DNA of 64,000 nt from positions 47,055 through 111,054 of the forward strand of contig CAXSZX010000016.1 of NCBI GenBank assembly GCA_964242115.1, in the 5' to 3' direction. The notes beneath the pieces were generated by a model. It saw only the letters and a program-made list of their open reading frames with translations, did no database searches and was not told the origin of the DNA. Each line of letters opens with the position of its first letter. The stretch's first letter is position 1. The DNA comes from BOG-908 sp964242115 (GTDB lineage Bacteria; Pseudomonadota; Alphaproteobacteria; Acetobacterales; Acetobacteraceae). Positions 49,755 to 58,898 of this stretch are shown one piece after another. Made by a program: the position numbers and the translations under genes.

Positions 49755-50003
49755 CTACTTCGTGATGCGGCCGAACAGGAATCCGACCGCCGCAGCCACG
49801 CCGATGGCGATCAGCGGCTGGTCGCGCACCCGGTCGGACACCATGTCGGCCTGGTCTTCGGTGTAGGCGCGGGCACGCTGGGCAGCGTCCTGTGCACGGC
49901 CGCGCGCGTCGGACAGGGCCGGGGTGATGCGGTCTTCCATCAGCTGGTTCACCTGATCGCGCAAGGCGCGGATTTCGTCGCGGGCGCTGTCGGATACGGC
50001 CAT
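49755..50003 (-). CDS. DUF883 family protein (ElaB/YqjD-like)
   Basis: 82 residues: a helical, charged body (ARDEIRALRDQVNQLMEDRI, ARGRAQDAAQRARAYTEDQA), then a C-terminal membrane anchor (DQPLIAIGVAAAVGFLFGRI). In E. coli, ElaB and YqjD bind ribosomes and the inner membrane in stationary phase. Start ATG with AAGGAG 8 bases upstream. It is followed 8 bases later by the YqjE-like gene, as in yqjDE operons. Confidence 0.9.
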   Translation of the reverse strand: MAVSDSARDEIRALRDQVNQLMEDRITPALSDARGRAQDAAQRARAYTEDQADMVSDRVRDQPLIAIGVAAAVGFLFGRITK

Positions 50004-50149
50004 TGTGGGCACTCCTTCGATGATTGCTGTTGGCCGCGGCACGTGCGCCGCGGCCGGGTGCGACGTCGCGTGCACCGTTCGGGCACCCCAACGCCACCTT
50101 TTACGGGCGGTTGCCATGACGTATCAGCTTGGGCCTCGGGGGAGGCTGC

Positions 50150-51268
50150 ATGCAGGGTGCGACGCTGGAGGTATCGGGGCTGACCAGCTCGGCGCGGCGT
50201 GCGCGCAATGCGGCCGGCGGGGCGCAGGGCGCGCACGGCCGGCTGGACGCGATGAGTTTCGCAGCGCTGCCCGGCCGGGTGACGGCGGTGCTGGGAGAGA
50301 GCGGGAGCGGCAAGTCCGCCCTGGTCCGCGCGATAGCCGGGCTGGACCGGGCGGACGGCGCGGTGGTTGTGGACGGCGTCGACCAGGCGGGCGTGGCGGC
50401 TGCGCGTCGCGGCTTCGGTGTGGTGTTGCGCGACGAGGCGCTCTCGTCCTGGACGCGGCTGGCCGGCCACGTGGCCGAGCCGTTGCGCCGGCGCGGCGTG
50501 GCACGGCCCGAGCGCGCCCAAATCGTGGCCGAGACGCTCGACCTGCTCGGGCTCGCATCCCTAGCCCGGCAGTGGCCCAGCCGGCTGAGCGCGGCAGAGC
50601 GCCGGCGTGCGGCGGTGGCGCGCGCGGCCGTCATCGGCCCGCGCCTGCTGCTGCTGGACGATCCGTTCGCGGGGCAGGACCTGGCCGAGCGGGCACTGCT
50701 GGCAGGCGGATTGCGGCGTGTGCAGGCGCTGCTGGGGGCCACCATGCTGCTGACCACGGGCACGGGCGAGGACGCGCTGGCACTGGCGGAGCAGGTGGTG
50801 GTGGTGCGAGGCGGCCGTGTGGTGCAGGCCGGCACGCTGCAGGAAGTGTTCAACCGTCCGGCCAGCCTGTACGTGGCGGCGCTGCTGGGGGAGGTGAACC
50901 GGTTGCCAGGGCGTGTGGCGGAGCTGGAGGACGACATGGCGCTCGTCAGGCTCGACTGCGGACCTTTGGTGGAAGCGCGGCTGGCAGGCAAGCTGGAGCC
51001 GGGCGGCGTCTGCACGGTGGGCCTGCGGCCGGACAGGATTGCGCTGGCGGCGGCGAGTGCGGCGGAGATGGGCGGCTACGCGGTGGACGCGACGGTTGTC
51101 GAGACGCGGTTCATGGGCGAGAGCTACCGGTTGCGGCTGCTGATCGGCTCGGGTGCGGAGGTGGTGGTGCTGCGCGCGGCAGCGGCGGGGCTGCGGGGCG
51201 TGCGGGTTGGCGGCTCGGTAGCGCTGGCGTGGCAGGCGCATCATGCGAGCGTGTTCGGCGTGGAGTAA
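50150..51268 (+). CDS. ABC transporter ATP-binding protein with altered catalytic motifs
   Basis: 372 residues: an ABC ATPase domain (1-235) plus a C-terminal TOBE-like domain (about 280-372, ending LAWQAHHASVFGVE), the PotA/CysA plan. Walker A is intact (GESGSGKSAL, about residue 49). The Q-loop reads GVVLRDEALSSW (Arg where Gln is usual), the signature reads LSAAERRRAAVARA, Walker B ends LLLLDDPFAGQD (Asp where the catalytic Glu is usual), and the H-loop region reads LTTGTGEDALALAE with no His. No permease or binding-protein gene is adjacent. It may be a low-activity or regulatory ATPase. ATG at 50150 with GGGGGAGG just upstream. Confidence 0.85.
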   Translation: MQGATLEVSGLTSSARRARNAAGGAQGAHGRLDAMSFAALPGRVTAVLGESGSGKSALVRAIAGLDRADGAVVVDGVDQAGVAAARRGFGVVLRDEALSSWTRLAGHVAEPLRRRGVARPERAQIVAETLDLLGLASLARQWPSRLSAAERRRAAVARAAVIGPRLLLLDDPFAGQDLAERALLAGGLRRVQALLGATMLLTTGTGEDALALAEQVVVVRGGRVVQAGTLQEVFNRPASLYVAALLGEVNRLPGRVAELEDDMALVRLDCGPLVEARLAGKLEPGGVCTVGLRPDRIALAAASAAEMGGYAVDATVVETRFMGESYRLRLLIGSGAEVVVLRAAAAGLRGVRVGGSVALAWQAHHASVFGVE

Positions 51269-51274
51269 GCGGGG

Positions 51275-51406
51275 ACAAGCCAAGCGGTTCTTTTTTGAAA
51301 ACCAAAAACTTTTGTCTTCCAAGGCGCGCGCTGCAAAACCATCGCGACAGCAGGGCCAAAAGTCTTTTGCTTCTTTTCTTCGGAAAAGCAGGCCTTGCTT
51401 TCTTCC
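51275..51406. repeat. Element copy 34, left arm shortened
   Basis: GGTTCTTTTTTGAAAACC lacks the AAAGAA of other copies. Core CAAGGCGCGCGCTGCAAAAC and ATCGCGACAGC; right arm CTTCGGAAAAGCAGGCC. Confidence 0.88.
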
Positions 51407-51573
51407 TGTGTGTCAGGATTGAGAGCGCTGGCGTGCTGACACCGACGACAATTGCGGGCGGGATCTGCGCAAGATCGGACGCGGCTCGATCGAGGTTATA
51501 GCAGCAACATCTCGGTCTGTAGCCTTGCGATGCCGTAAGCCTTGGCAGTTCACCGACCATGGGAAGTTGCAAC

Positions 51574-52404
51574 ATGCGGACGATCGACCTGGCCAACAAG
51601 CTGAGTGTTCCCGTGCTAGGCCAAGGCACGTGGCGCATGGGCGAGAGGCCTGACCGACGCAAGGCGGAGGAAGCTGCCCTGCGGGCAGGCATAGACCTGG
51701 GCATGACCCTCATCGACACCGCCGAGATGTATGGCGAGGGCGCGACCGAGAGCTTCCTCGGAGACGCGCTCAGCGGGTTGCGGCACAAGATCACCCTCGT
51801 CAGCAAGGTCTACCCGCAGAACGCCGGGGGCATCCGCCTTGAACGGGCCTGCGAGGCAAGCCTGGGCCGTCTGCGGACCGATCACCTCGACCTCTATCTG
51901 CTGCACTGGCGAGGCGCCGTCCCGCTCGCGCAGACGGTGGACGGGATGGAGAGGCTGAGGCAGGCCGGAAAAATCCGCGCGTGGGGCGTGAGCAACCTCG
52001 ACCTCGCCGACCTCGAGGAGCTGGGCAAGGCAGGCGGCGGAGCGTGCGCGACCGACCAGATCCTCTACAACATCACGCGCCGCGGCCCTGAGTTCGACCT
52101 TCTGCCGTCGCTTCGTGCGCGTGGCATGTCGGTCATGGCCTACAGCCCGGTCGAGCAAGGGCGCCTGCCGACCGGGGGCGCCCTGCAACAAGTCGCCGAC
52201 CGTCACGGGGTGACGGCGTACCAAGTGGCCCTGGCCTGGGCGATCCGCGAAGCCGGCGTGGTCGCGATCCCCAAGGCTGCCAGCCTTGTCCACGTGCGTC
52301 AGAACCGCCAGGCCGCGGATCTGGACCTGACGGCGGAGGACCTCTCGGTTTTGGACGAGGCGTTTCCGCCGCCTGCGGGCACAACCAGCTTGGAGATGTT
52401 GTAG
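51574..52404 (+). CDS. Aldo/keto reductase
   Basis: 276 residues, (beta/alpha)8 barrel using NADPH. The catalytic tetrad is visible: Asp and Tyr in LIDTAEMYGEG, Lys in TLVSKVYP and His in LYLLHWRG. GKIRAWGVSNLDLADLEEL, DQILYNITRRGPEFDLLPSL and VAIPKAASLVHVRQNRQ complete the family pattern. The substrate is unknown; the sequence resembles YeaE-like reductases. ATG at 51574 has GGGAAG at a good distance; ATG at 51559 would add 5 residues. Confidence 0.93.
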   Translation: MRTIDLANKLSVPVLGQGTWRMGERPDRRKAEEAALRAGIDLGMTLIDTAEMYGEGATESFLGDALSGLRHKITLVSKVYPQNAGGIRLERACEASLGRLRTDHLDLYLLHWRGAVPLAQTVDGMERLRQAGKIRAWGVSNLDLADLEELGKAGGGACATDQILYNITRRGPEFDLLPSLRARGMSVMAYSPVEQGRLPTGGALQQVADRHGVTAYQVALAWAIREAGVVAIPKAASLVHVRQNRQAADLDLTAEDLSVLDEAFPPPAGTTSLEML

Positions 52405-52552
52405 GAAAGCAAGCAGTTCTTTTTTGAAAAAAGAACCAAAAAACTTTTGCTCTCTTTGGGTGCGCGTTGTTGAGGCGGGTCGCTTCAGCCGTCCGCGACA
52501 GCGCTCGCAAAAGCTTTTTGCTTCTTTTTCTCGAAAAAAAGGCCCCGCTTCT
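52404..52552. repeat. Element copy 35, GTTTCAGC-core class
   Basis: GCAGTTC arm at the reductase stop; core with TCGCTTCAGCCGTCCGCGACAGC over two words; right arm CTCGAAAAAAAGGCCCC, abutting the efflux outer-membrane gene stop. Confidence 0.92.
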
Positions 52553-54011
52553 AACTTCCTTTCTCGGCCAGCAGCCCCCCTTTGAAGTCCGGCAGGTCGC
52601 GCACCGTCCAGCCACCGCCCAGCGCCCGCACCAAATCCACGTCCGCCTGCACGCGCCGAGTGCGCAGGTCCGTCGCCGTCTGCTCGGACTGCAGCTCGGC
52701 CGTCTGGGCCACCACCACGTCGAGGAAGCTGGTCGCCCCGTCCTTGTACAGGTTCGTCGTCATCGTCACCGTCTGCTGCGCCGCGCGGACGGCGGCGTCC
52801 TGCTGGCGCGTCTCCTCGCCCAGCAGCCGCTGCTGCGAGAGCGCGTCCTCGACGTCCTGGAACGCGGTGAGCACTGCCTGGCGGTAGTGCGCCTCTGCCA
52901 GGTGGAACTGTGCCACCGCCGCCGCCTCCTGCGCCCGTCGCAGCCCGCCTTCGAACAGCGGCAGTGCCAGCCCAGGCCCCACCGCCCAGAAATCGTTCGG
53001 CAGACTGAACAGCTGGAAGCCGGTGTCCTGCAGCCCGTAGAGCACATCCAGCGACAGCCGCGGGTAGAACGCCGCGCGCGCCACCCCGATGGTGGCGTTG
53101 GCCGCCGCCATCTGCCGTTCCGCCGAGGCCACGTCCGGGCGGCGTTCCAGCAGCGTGCTCGGCAGCCCGGCGGAGATCCGCGGCAGCGCCAGCGTCCACG
53201 CCGTCGGCGGCAGGCTGAACTCGGACGGCAGGCGCCCCACCAGCACCGCGATCGCGTGTTCGACCAGCGCGCGCCTTGCCGTGGTGTCGATGATGGCAGC
53301 GTCGGCGTTGTCGAGTTGCGTCTGGGCGCGGCTGACGTCGATGCCCGAGGCGATCTTGCCGGCAAAGCGGTTCTGGGTGATGCGCAGCGCCTGGCGGTAG
53401 GCGGACGACGCGTTCTGCAGCACCTGGGACTGGGCATCGAGGCCGCGCAGGGTCAGGTAGTCGTCTGCCAGTTCGGCGTGCAGGCTCAGGCGGGTGCCCT
53501 CCACGTCGGCTGCCGTCGCCTGCGCCGCGTCGCGCCCCGCCCGGACCGCGTTGGCGACGCGGCCCCACAGGTCCACCTCGTAGTCGGCCTGGGCGCTGAT
53601 GCTGTTGTCGAGGTATTGATTGGCCTGGCCTGGCCGGCGCGTCGGCCGGCGGTTGGACTGTCTGTCCTCGTGGATCTGCCCGCCGAGCGAGAGGGTCGGA
53701 TACAGCCCCGCCTGCGCCTGCGCCGCCTGGGCGCGCGCCTGCTGCAGCACGTCCAGCGAGGCGGCGAGCGTGGGGCTCGCAGTGTCCACCTGCTGCTCCA
53801 GCCCGTCGAGCACCGGGTCGTTGAACACCGCCCACCAGTCGCCACGCCGCAAGGCGTCGGCCGGCTGGGCGGGCTGGAAGGCTGCTGCCTCCCTGTAGGT
53901 GACCGGCACGGTGGTGAGCGGCACGTGGTAGTGCGGCGCCAGGTTGCAGCCGGACAGGCCAGTGAGCACGCCGGCCGCCAGCGTCGCCCGCCATCGGAGC
54001 ATCTCTCGCAC
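52551..54011 (-). CDS. RND efflux outer-membrane factor (NodT/OprM type lipoprotein)
   Basis: 486 residues. A lipoprotein signal ends in LSGCNLAPHYHVP. TolC-like repeats follow, with the two similar halves seen in ADYEVDLWGRVANAVRAGRD and LLERRPDVASAERQMAAANA, and LALPLFEGGLRRAQEAAAVA. It forms the outer-membrane channel of the efflux pump encoded upstream. GTG at 54011 is used; ATG at 54002 is an equally possible start. Ends within a few bases of element copy 35. Confidence 0.93.
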   Translation of the reverse strand: MREMLRWRATLAAGVLTGLSGCNLAPHYHVPLTTVPVTYREAAAFQPAQPADALRRGDWWAVFNDPVLDGLEQQVDTASPTLAASLDVLQQARAQAAQAQAGLYPTLSLGGQIHEDRQSNRRPTRRPGQANQYLDNSISAQADYEVDLWGRVANAVRAGRDAAQATAADVEGTRLSLHAELADDYLTLRGLDAQSQVLQNASSAYRQALRITQNRFAGKIASGIDVSRAQTQLDNADAAIIDTTARRALVEHAIAVLVGRLPSEFSLPPTAWTLALPRISAGLPSTLLERRPDVASAERQMAAANATIGVARAAFYPRLSLDVLYGLQDTGFQLFSLPNDFWAVGPGLALPLFEGGLRRAQEAAAVAQFHLAEAHYRQAVLTAFQDVEDALSQQRLLGEETRQQDAAVRAAQQTVTMTTNLYKDGATSFLDVVVAQTAELQSEQTATDLRTRRVQADVDLVRALGGGWTVRDLPDFKGGLLAEKGS

Positions 54012-54024
54012 GACTGTCCGGCCC

Positions 54025-55305
54025 CTATTCGGACGCGGTTGCCGGGGCGGCGGGCGGCGGCGGGTTCGCCTGTCCGGCCGCGACGTTCACCCTGTCGCCA
54101 TCCTCGATAGTGTCGAGCGGCGTGCTCACCACCCGGTCGGCCGCGGTAATGCCGCTCTCAATCTCGATCTCGGTGCCGAGGTTGCGGCCGATCGTCACGT
54201 CCTTCAGGACGACGCGGTTGTCCCTGTCCACGGTCGCCAACTGCGCGCCGTGGGCACGGAAGACCAGCGCGCTGGCCGGCACCCGCAGCACGCCGGCGTT
54301 GCCGGGCACGTCGAAGCGCACCTCGGCGAAGGTGCCGGCCCAGAGCTTGCCCTGCTTGTTGGGCGCCATCAGCTCGACCAGCACGGTGCGGCTCTCCGCG
54401 GCGACGGATTGCGACGTGGTGGCCAGGCTCGCCGGGAACGTGCGGCCAGGGTATTGCGGCTCGGTCAGCGTTGCCTGCATGCCGGGCCGCAGTTCGCTGG
54501 CGTAGGCCTGCGGCACGCGGACGTAGACGCGCATCTCGTGCATGTCGGCCACCTTGAACAGCGGTATGGCGGCACTCGACCCGCCGGTGATCAGCGCGCC
54601 CACGTCGGTGTTGCGCGCGGTCACCACGCCGTCGAACGGCGCGGTCAACTTCTTGAAGCTCTCCAGCGCGCGCAGCCGGTCCACGTGCGCCTTTTGGGCG
54701 TTCACCTCGGCACGGCGCGCGGTGGCGTCGCCCTCCTTCTCGTCGGCGGATTGCACGGACACCGAGTTGGACGCGAGCAGCGCGTGCCAGCGCTTGGCCG
54801 TGAGGTCGGCCAGCGTGGACTGCGCCTGCGAGGTGGCGAGGTCGGCCTGCGCCTGCGCCAACTCCTCGTCGAGGTCCGGCGTGTCGATGGTGGCCAGCAC
54901 CTGGCCGGCGTGCACGTGGGCGCCGATGTCCTGGCTCCAGCCGGCGAGGTAGCCGCTGACGCGGGCGTAGATCGACGCCTCGTAGAACGCTTCCACGTTG
55001 CCTGGCAGGACCAGCTTGCGCGGCGCGTCGTCCTGCGTGGCGTGCGCCACGCTGACGGTGGCGACCGCCTGCTGCGTCGTCCAGGTGGCCAGCTCGGCGT
55101 CGGATCGGTGGCGGGTGAAGATACCCCAGGCCGCAGCCGCGGCGGCCAGCACCAGCACCACCACGGCGAACAATCCCAGGCGCTTGGGCCGGCCGTGCGG
55201 CGCGCGGTGGCCCTGCTGGTGGCCTTCCGCGCGGGTGGTCCGGTACTCCGCCTCGCCGTCTTCGGCCATCGGCGGGATGGCCAGCGGCCGCGTGTCGTCC
55301 GGCAT
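54025..55305 (-). CDS. RND efflux periplasmic adaptor (membrane fusion protein)
   Basis: 426 residues. A charged cytoplasmic start (~45 residues) is followed by one membrane helix (GLFAVVVLVLAAAAAAWGIF). The hairpin/lipoyl domain has PGNVEAFYEASIYARVSGYL, then DIGAHVHAGQVLATIDTPDL and KKLTAPFDGVVTARNTDVGA. The beta-barrel part has VYVRVPQAYASELRPGMQAT, and the proximal domain VPASALVFRAHGAQLATVDR. ATG has GGAG 8 bases upstream and begins just after the permease stop. Pro/Ala-rich C-terminus. Confidence 0.94.
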   Translation of the reverse strand: MPDDTRPLAIPPMAEDGEAEYRTTRAEGHQQGHRAPHGRPKRLGLFAVVVLVLAAAAAAWGIFTRHRSDAELATWTTQQAVATVSVAHATQDDAPRKLVLPGNVEAFYEASIYARVSGYLAGWSQDIGAHVHAGQVLATIDTPDLDEELAQAQADLATSQAQSTLADLTAKRWHALLASNSVSVQSADEKEGDATARRAEVNAQKAHVDRLRALESFKKLTAPFDGVVTARNTDVGALITGGSSAAIPLFKVADMHEMRVYVRVPQAYASELRPGMQATLTEPQYPGRTFPASLATTSQSVAAESRTVLVELMAPNKQGKLWAGTFAEVRFDVPGNAGVLRVPASALVFRAHGAQLATVDRDNRVVLKDVTIGRNLGTEIEIESGITAADRVVSTPLDTIEDGDRVNVAAGQANPPPPAAPATASE

Positions 55306-55310
55306 GTCGT

Positions 55311-58300
55311 TCACTCCGCCGCCTGGGCTGCTGCCATGGAGGATTGTCTTGCGCCGCGGGGCAGGTCGCCGCCTGCCCGCGCGGGCAGGTTCTCGCGCTT
55401 GTGGACCAGGCTGAAGATGGTCGGCACCACGAACAGGGTGGCCGCCGTGGCGAACAGCAGGCCGCCGATCACCGCGCGGCCCAGCGGCGCGTTCTGCTCG
55501 GCGCTGAGTGCGGTGGGGGCCAGGCCGATGCCCATGGCGAGCGCGGTCATCAACACCGGGCGGAAGCGCGTGGCACCGGCCTCCAGTGCCGCCTGCAAGG
55601 CGTCCATCCCGGTCTCCATCCGCTCGCGCGCGAAGCTGATCACCAGAATGGAGTTGGCGGTGGCAACCCCCATGCACATGATCGCACCCGTGAGCGCCGG
55701 CACCGAAAGCGTGGTGCCGGTCAGGAACAGCATCCAGACGATGCCGGCCAGCGCGCCGGGCAGGCCCATGACGATCACCGCGGGGTCCGTCCAGCTTTGG
55801 AAGTTTACCACGATGAGCAGGTAGATCAGCACGATGGCGAAGGCGAGGCCGCCGAACAGCTGGCCGTAAGCTTCCTTCATGGTGGTCACCTGGCCGCGCA
55901 GCGTCACCTGGCTGCCGTGCGGCAGGCCGTGCGCCTCCTCGCGCACGATGCGGTTGATGTCGCCGGCCACGGCGCCAAGGTCGCGGCCCTGGTTGGTGGC
56001 GTAGATGTCGATCACCGGCCGCACGTTGTAGTGCGAGACGACGGCGTCGCTGGTCTCGGTGTGCACCTTTGCCAGGCCGCCCAGCAGCTCGGTGCGGTTG
56101 CCCGAGCCCAGCATGGTGTTCTGCAAGTTGCCGATGCTGTCGAGGTCGTATTGCGGCGTCTGCACCACGATCGGGTAAGACACGCCGTTATGCGGGTTCA
56201 GCCAGAAGGTGGGCGCGGTCTGTATGCTGCCCGCCAGCGTGTCGAGCATGGAGGTGGCGGCGTCCTTCTCGGTGATGCCGACCAGCGAGGCGAGCTGGCG
56301 GTCCACGTCCACCCGCAACGTCGGCTCGTTGAACGCCTGCTGGATCCGCGCGTCGGCGACACCCGGCACCCGCGCGATGCGCGCCAGCAGGCGGTCGGCG
56401 TAGGCGCGGTTTGCCACCAGGTTCTGCCCCACCACCTGCAGGTCGATCGGCGCCGGCAGGCCGAAATTGACGATCTGCGTGGTGATGTCGGCCGGCAGCA
56501 GGGCGAACACGGTGCCTGGGAAGTGGCGCGGCAGGTAGGCGCGCAGCGTGCGGGCGTAGTCGTCCAGGGTCGCACCCTTCAGGGTGATCAGGATGTCCGC
56601 GTCGCCGCCGCTGATGGTGCCGGAGTTGCCGTAGGCGAGGTTGATGCCGCTGACCGGCAGGCCGATGTTGTCGACGATCGTGTCGAGGTGCGCCGGCGGG
56701 ATGACGTGGTCGCGTATCGCCTGCTCGATCCGGCCGCACAGGGCCGAGACGTCCTCGATGCGCATGCCGGTCTGCGCGCGCACGTGCAGCTTGATCTGGT
56801 CGCTGTCGACCGCCGGGAAGAAGTTCTGCCCCAGGAACGGCACCAACCCGAAGGAGAGCAGCACGCCAGCGAAGAACCCGACGATCACGCGCGGCCGATG
56901 CGCCAGGGCGAGTTCCAGCAGGCCCACGTAGCCGCCGCGGACGCGCTCGAACCGGCGCTCGAAGCCCTTCTGGAAGCGGCCGAAGAAACCCGGGCGCCGA
57001 GCCGGCCCCGCATGATGCACGTGTTTTCGCAGCAGGAAGTTGGCCAGCGTGGGCACCAGGGTGCGCGAGAGGACGTAGGAGCCGATCATCGCGAACACCA
57101 CCGCCTCGGCGAGCGGGCGGAACAGGTAGCCGGCGACGCCGCTCAGGCTGAACATCGGCACGAACACGATGCAGATGCACAGCAGCGAGACGGTGGCCGG
57201 CACCACGATCTGGCGCGCGCCGTCGAGGATGGCGTCGTGGACCTCCTTGCCGCTCTCGAGGTGGTAGTTGATGTTCTCGATGGTCACGGTGGCGTCGTCG
57301 ACCAGGATGCCGACGGCCAGTGCCAGGCCGCCCAGGGTCATCACGTTGATGCTCTCGCCGATCACCGAGAGCATCGTCAGCGAGAACAGGATGGCCAGCG
57401 GGATGGACACCGTGATGATCAGCGTCGAGCGCCAGCTGCCGAGGAAGACCAGGATCAGCACGCCGGTGAGCCCCGCGGCGATCAGCCCCTCGCGCACCAC
57501 GCCCATCACCGCCGAGGTCACGAACATCGACTGGTCGCCCACCGCCTTGAGCTGAAGGCTGGGCGGCAGGCTCGCCTCGATCTGCGGCAGGATGGCTTTG
57601 ACGTTGGCGATGATGTCGAGCGTGGAGGCCGAGCCCGATTTCAGCACCGTCATAAGCACGGCGTGCGTGCCGTCGAGGTGCACGATGTTGGTCTGCGGCG
57701 GCGAACCGTCGCGCACGTGCGCCACGTCGCGCATCGTCACCACCGTGCCGTTGACGGTCTTGATCGGCAGGTCCTCGAGCTCGGCGAACTCCTTGGGCGC
57801 ATCGTTGAGCGAGACGTTCCACTCGAAGCTGCCGACCTTCTCCGAGCCTACCGGGGTGACCAGGTTCTGCTCGGCCAGGGCGGCGACCACGTCCTGCGCG
57901 GACAGCCCGCGCGCCTGCAGCGCGTGGCTGTCGAGGTCGATCTGGATCTGCCGCACCTTGCCGCCGTAGGGCGACGGGATGGCCGCACCCGGGACGGTGG
58001 CCAGCTGCGGGCGGATGAAGTTCTGGCCGTAGTCGAACAGCCTGGCCTGCGAGAGCGTCTTGCTGGACAGCGCAAGCTGCAGGATGGGCACGCTGGAGGC
58101 GTTGAACTCGAGGATCTGCGGCGGCGTGATGCCCGCCGGCAGCGCCTTCAGCACGGTCTGCGAAGCGGCGGTGACCTGGGCGAGGGCGGCGTTGATGTTG
58201 ACGTTGGGCTGGAAGAATATCTTCACCACGCCGTAGCCGAACATCGACTGGCTCTCGATGTGGGCGATGTCGTTGACCTGGCTGCTCAGCGTGCGCTCGT

Positions 58301-58502
58301 AATAGTAGATGACGCGGCCGGACATGTCGTCCGGCGAGAGGCCGTTATACGACCACACCGCGGCGACCACCGGGATGCCGATGTTGGGCAGGATGTCGGT
58401 GGCGGTGCGCAGTGCCGAGAGCACGCCGAAGATCAGGATGAGCACCGCCAGCACCACGAAGGTGTAGGGACGGCTCAGGGCCACTTTGACGATGCCGATC
58501 AT
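55311..58502 (-). CDS. RND efflux transporter permease (AcrB/MdtB-like)
   Basis: 1063 residues, normal for the family; 12 membrane helices with two large periplasmic loops. It starts IVKVALSRPYTFVVLAVLIL and contains GGLALAVGILVDDATVTIEN, the helix with the proton-relay Asp pair, plus VPMFSLSGVAGYLFRPLAEA. The second half repeats the plan (FFPAVDSDQIKLHVRAQTGM, CMGVATANSILVISFARERM). Permease, adaptor and outer-membrane genes form one operon in that order. The substrate is not predictable. The long plus-strand frames over this gene are shadows. Confidence 0.96.
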   Translation of the reverse strand: MIGIVKVALSRPYTFVVLAVLILIFGVLSALRTATDILPNIGIPVVAAVWSYNGLSPDDMSGRVIYYYERTLSSQVNDIAHIESQSMFGYGVVKIFFQPNVNINAALAQVTAASQTVLKALPAGITPPQILEFNASSVPILQLALSSKTLSQARLFDYGQNFIRPQLATVPGAAIPSPYGGKVRQIQIDLDSHALQARGLSAQDVVAALAEQNLVTPVGSEKVGSFEWNVSLNDAPKEFAELEDLPIKTVNGTVVTMRDVAHVRDGSPPQTNIVHLDGTHAVLMTVLKSGSASTLDIIANVKAILPQIEASLPPSLQLKAVGDQSMFVTSAVMGVVREGLIAAGLTGVLILVFLGSWRSTLIITVSIPLAILFSLTMLSVIGESINVMTLGGLALAVGILVDDATVTIENINYHLESGKEVHDAILDGARQIVVPATVSLLCICIVFVPMFSLSGVAGYLFRPLAEAVVFAMIGSYVLSRTLVPTLANFLLRKHVHHAGPARRPGFFGRFQKGFERRFERVRGGYVGLLELALAHRPRVIVGFFAGVLLSFGLVPFLGQNFFPAVDSDQIKLHVRAQTGMRIEDVSALCGRIEQAIRDHVIPPAHLDTIVDNIGLPVSGINLAYGNSGTISGGDADILITLKGATLDDYARTLRAYLPRHFPGTVFALLPADITTQIVNFGLPAPIDLQVVGQNLVANRAYADRLLARIARVPGVADARIQQAFNEPTLRVDVDRQLASLVGITEKDAATSMLDTLAGSIQTAPTFWLNPHNGVSYPIVVQTPQYDLDSIGNLQNTMLGSGNRTELLGGLAKVHTETSDAVVSHYNVRPVIDIYATNQGRDLGAVAGDINRIVREEAHGLPHGSQVTLRGQVTTMKEAYGQLFGGLAFAIVLIYLLIVVNFQSWTDPAVIVMGLPGALAGIVWMLFLTGTTLSVPALTGAIMCMGVATANSILVISFARERMETGMDALQAALEAGATRFRPVLMTALAMGIGLAPTALSAEQNAPLGRAVIGGLLFATAATLFVVPTIFSLVHKRENLPARAGGDLPRGARQSSMAAAQAAE

Positions 58503-58898
58503 CTGCGCAAACGCCCCGTGTGCTCAGCCTCCCCGAACGTAGGCTGCCTGGTGAACTCATCGCGGAAGCTGGCGGTTTATGCGACTATATTCCGTGTTAG
58601 CGGCCGCTGGGGCTACGCAAGCAAGGCCTTCTTTTCTGAAGAAAAGAAGCGAAAGACTTCTGGTCCGGCTGTCGCTGAGGTTCCTGCAACGCGCGCTTTT
58701 TAGAAATGAACTGCTTGCATTGCTTGCCACCGGCACGAGTGCGGTACAGCCACGCAATACCCCTGTGTTTTCCGCGCCACACCCGGCGCCAACAACGACC
58801 GGTACAGCCTGCGTTTCATCGTTCTGTCATAACAAACTCTTCCACGGGCTTTATGGTGCGCTCGCCGCCGGCAGAGCGGAACCAACTTGGAGAGACCC
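58503..58898. other. Divergent regulatory region between RND operon and porin-like gene
   Basis: Apart from element copy 36, this region holds the leaders of both divergent units. No reading frame in it has recognisable content. No operator or clear promoter was identified, and no TetR- or MerR-type regulator gene lies beside the pump. Confidence 0.4.
58615..58728. repeat. Element copy 36, internally deleted
   Basis: Left arm intact GGCCTTC...AAAAGAAGC; core CCGGCTGTCGCTGAGG and TGCAACGCGCGC; the right hairpin is mostly lost, leaving GAAATGAACTGCTTGC. Confidence 0.82.

Noticed and set aside
55344..58703. An 1119-codon plus-strand frame over the RND permease
   Set aside because: It is the antisense shadow of a well-conserved permease; its His/Gln/Asp/Arg-rich content is typical of reverse reading of GC-rich coding DNA.
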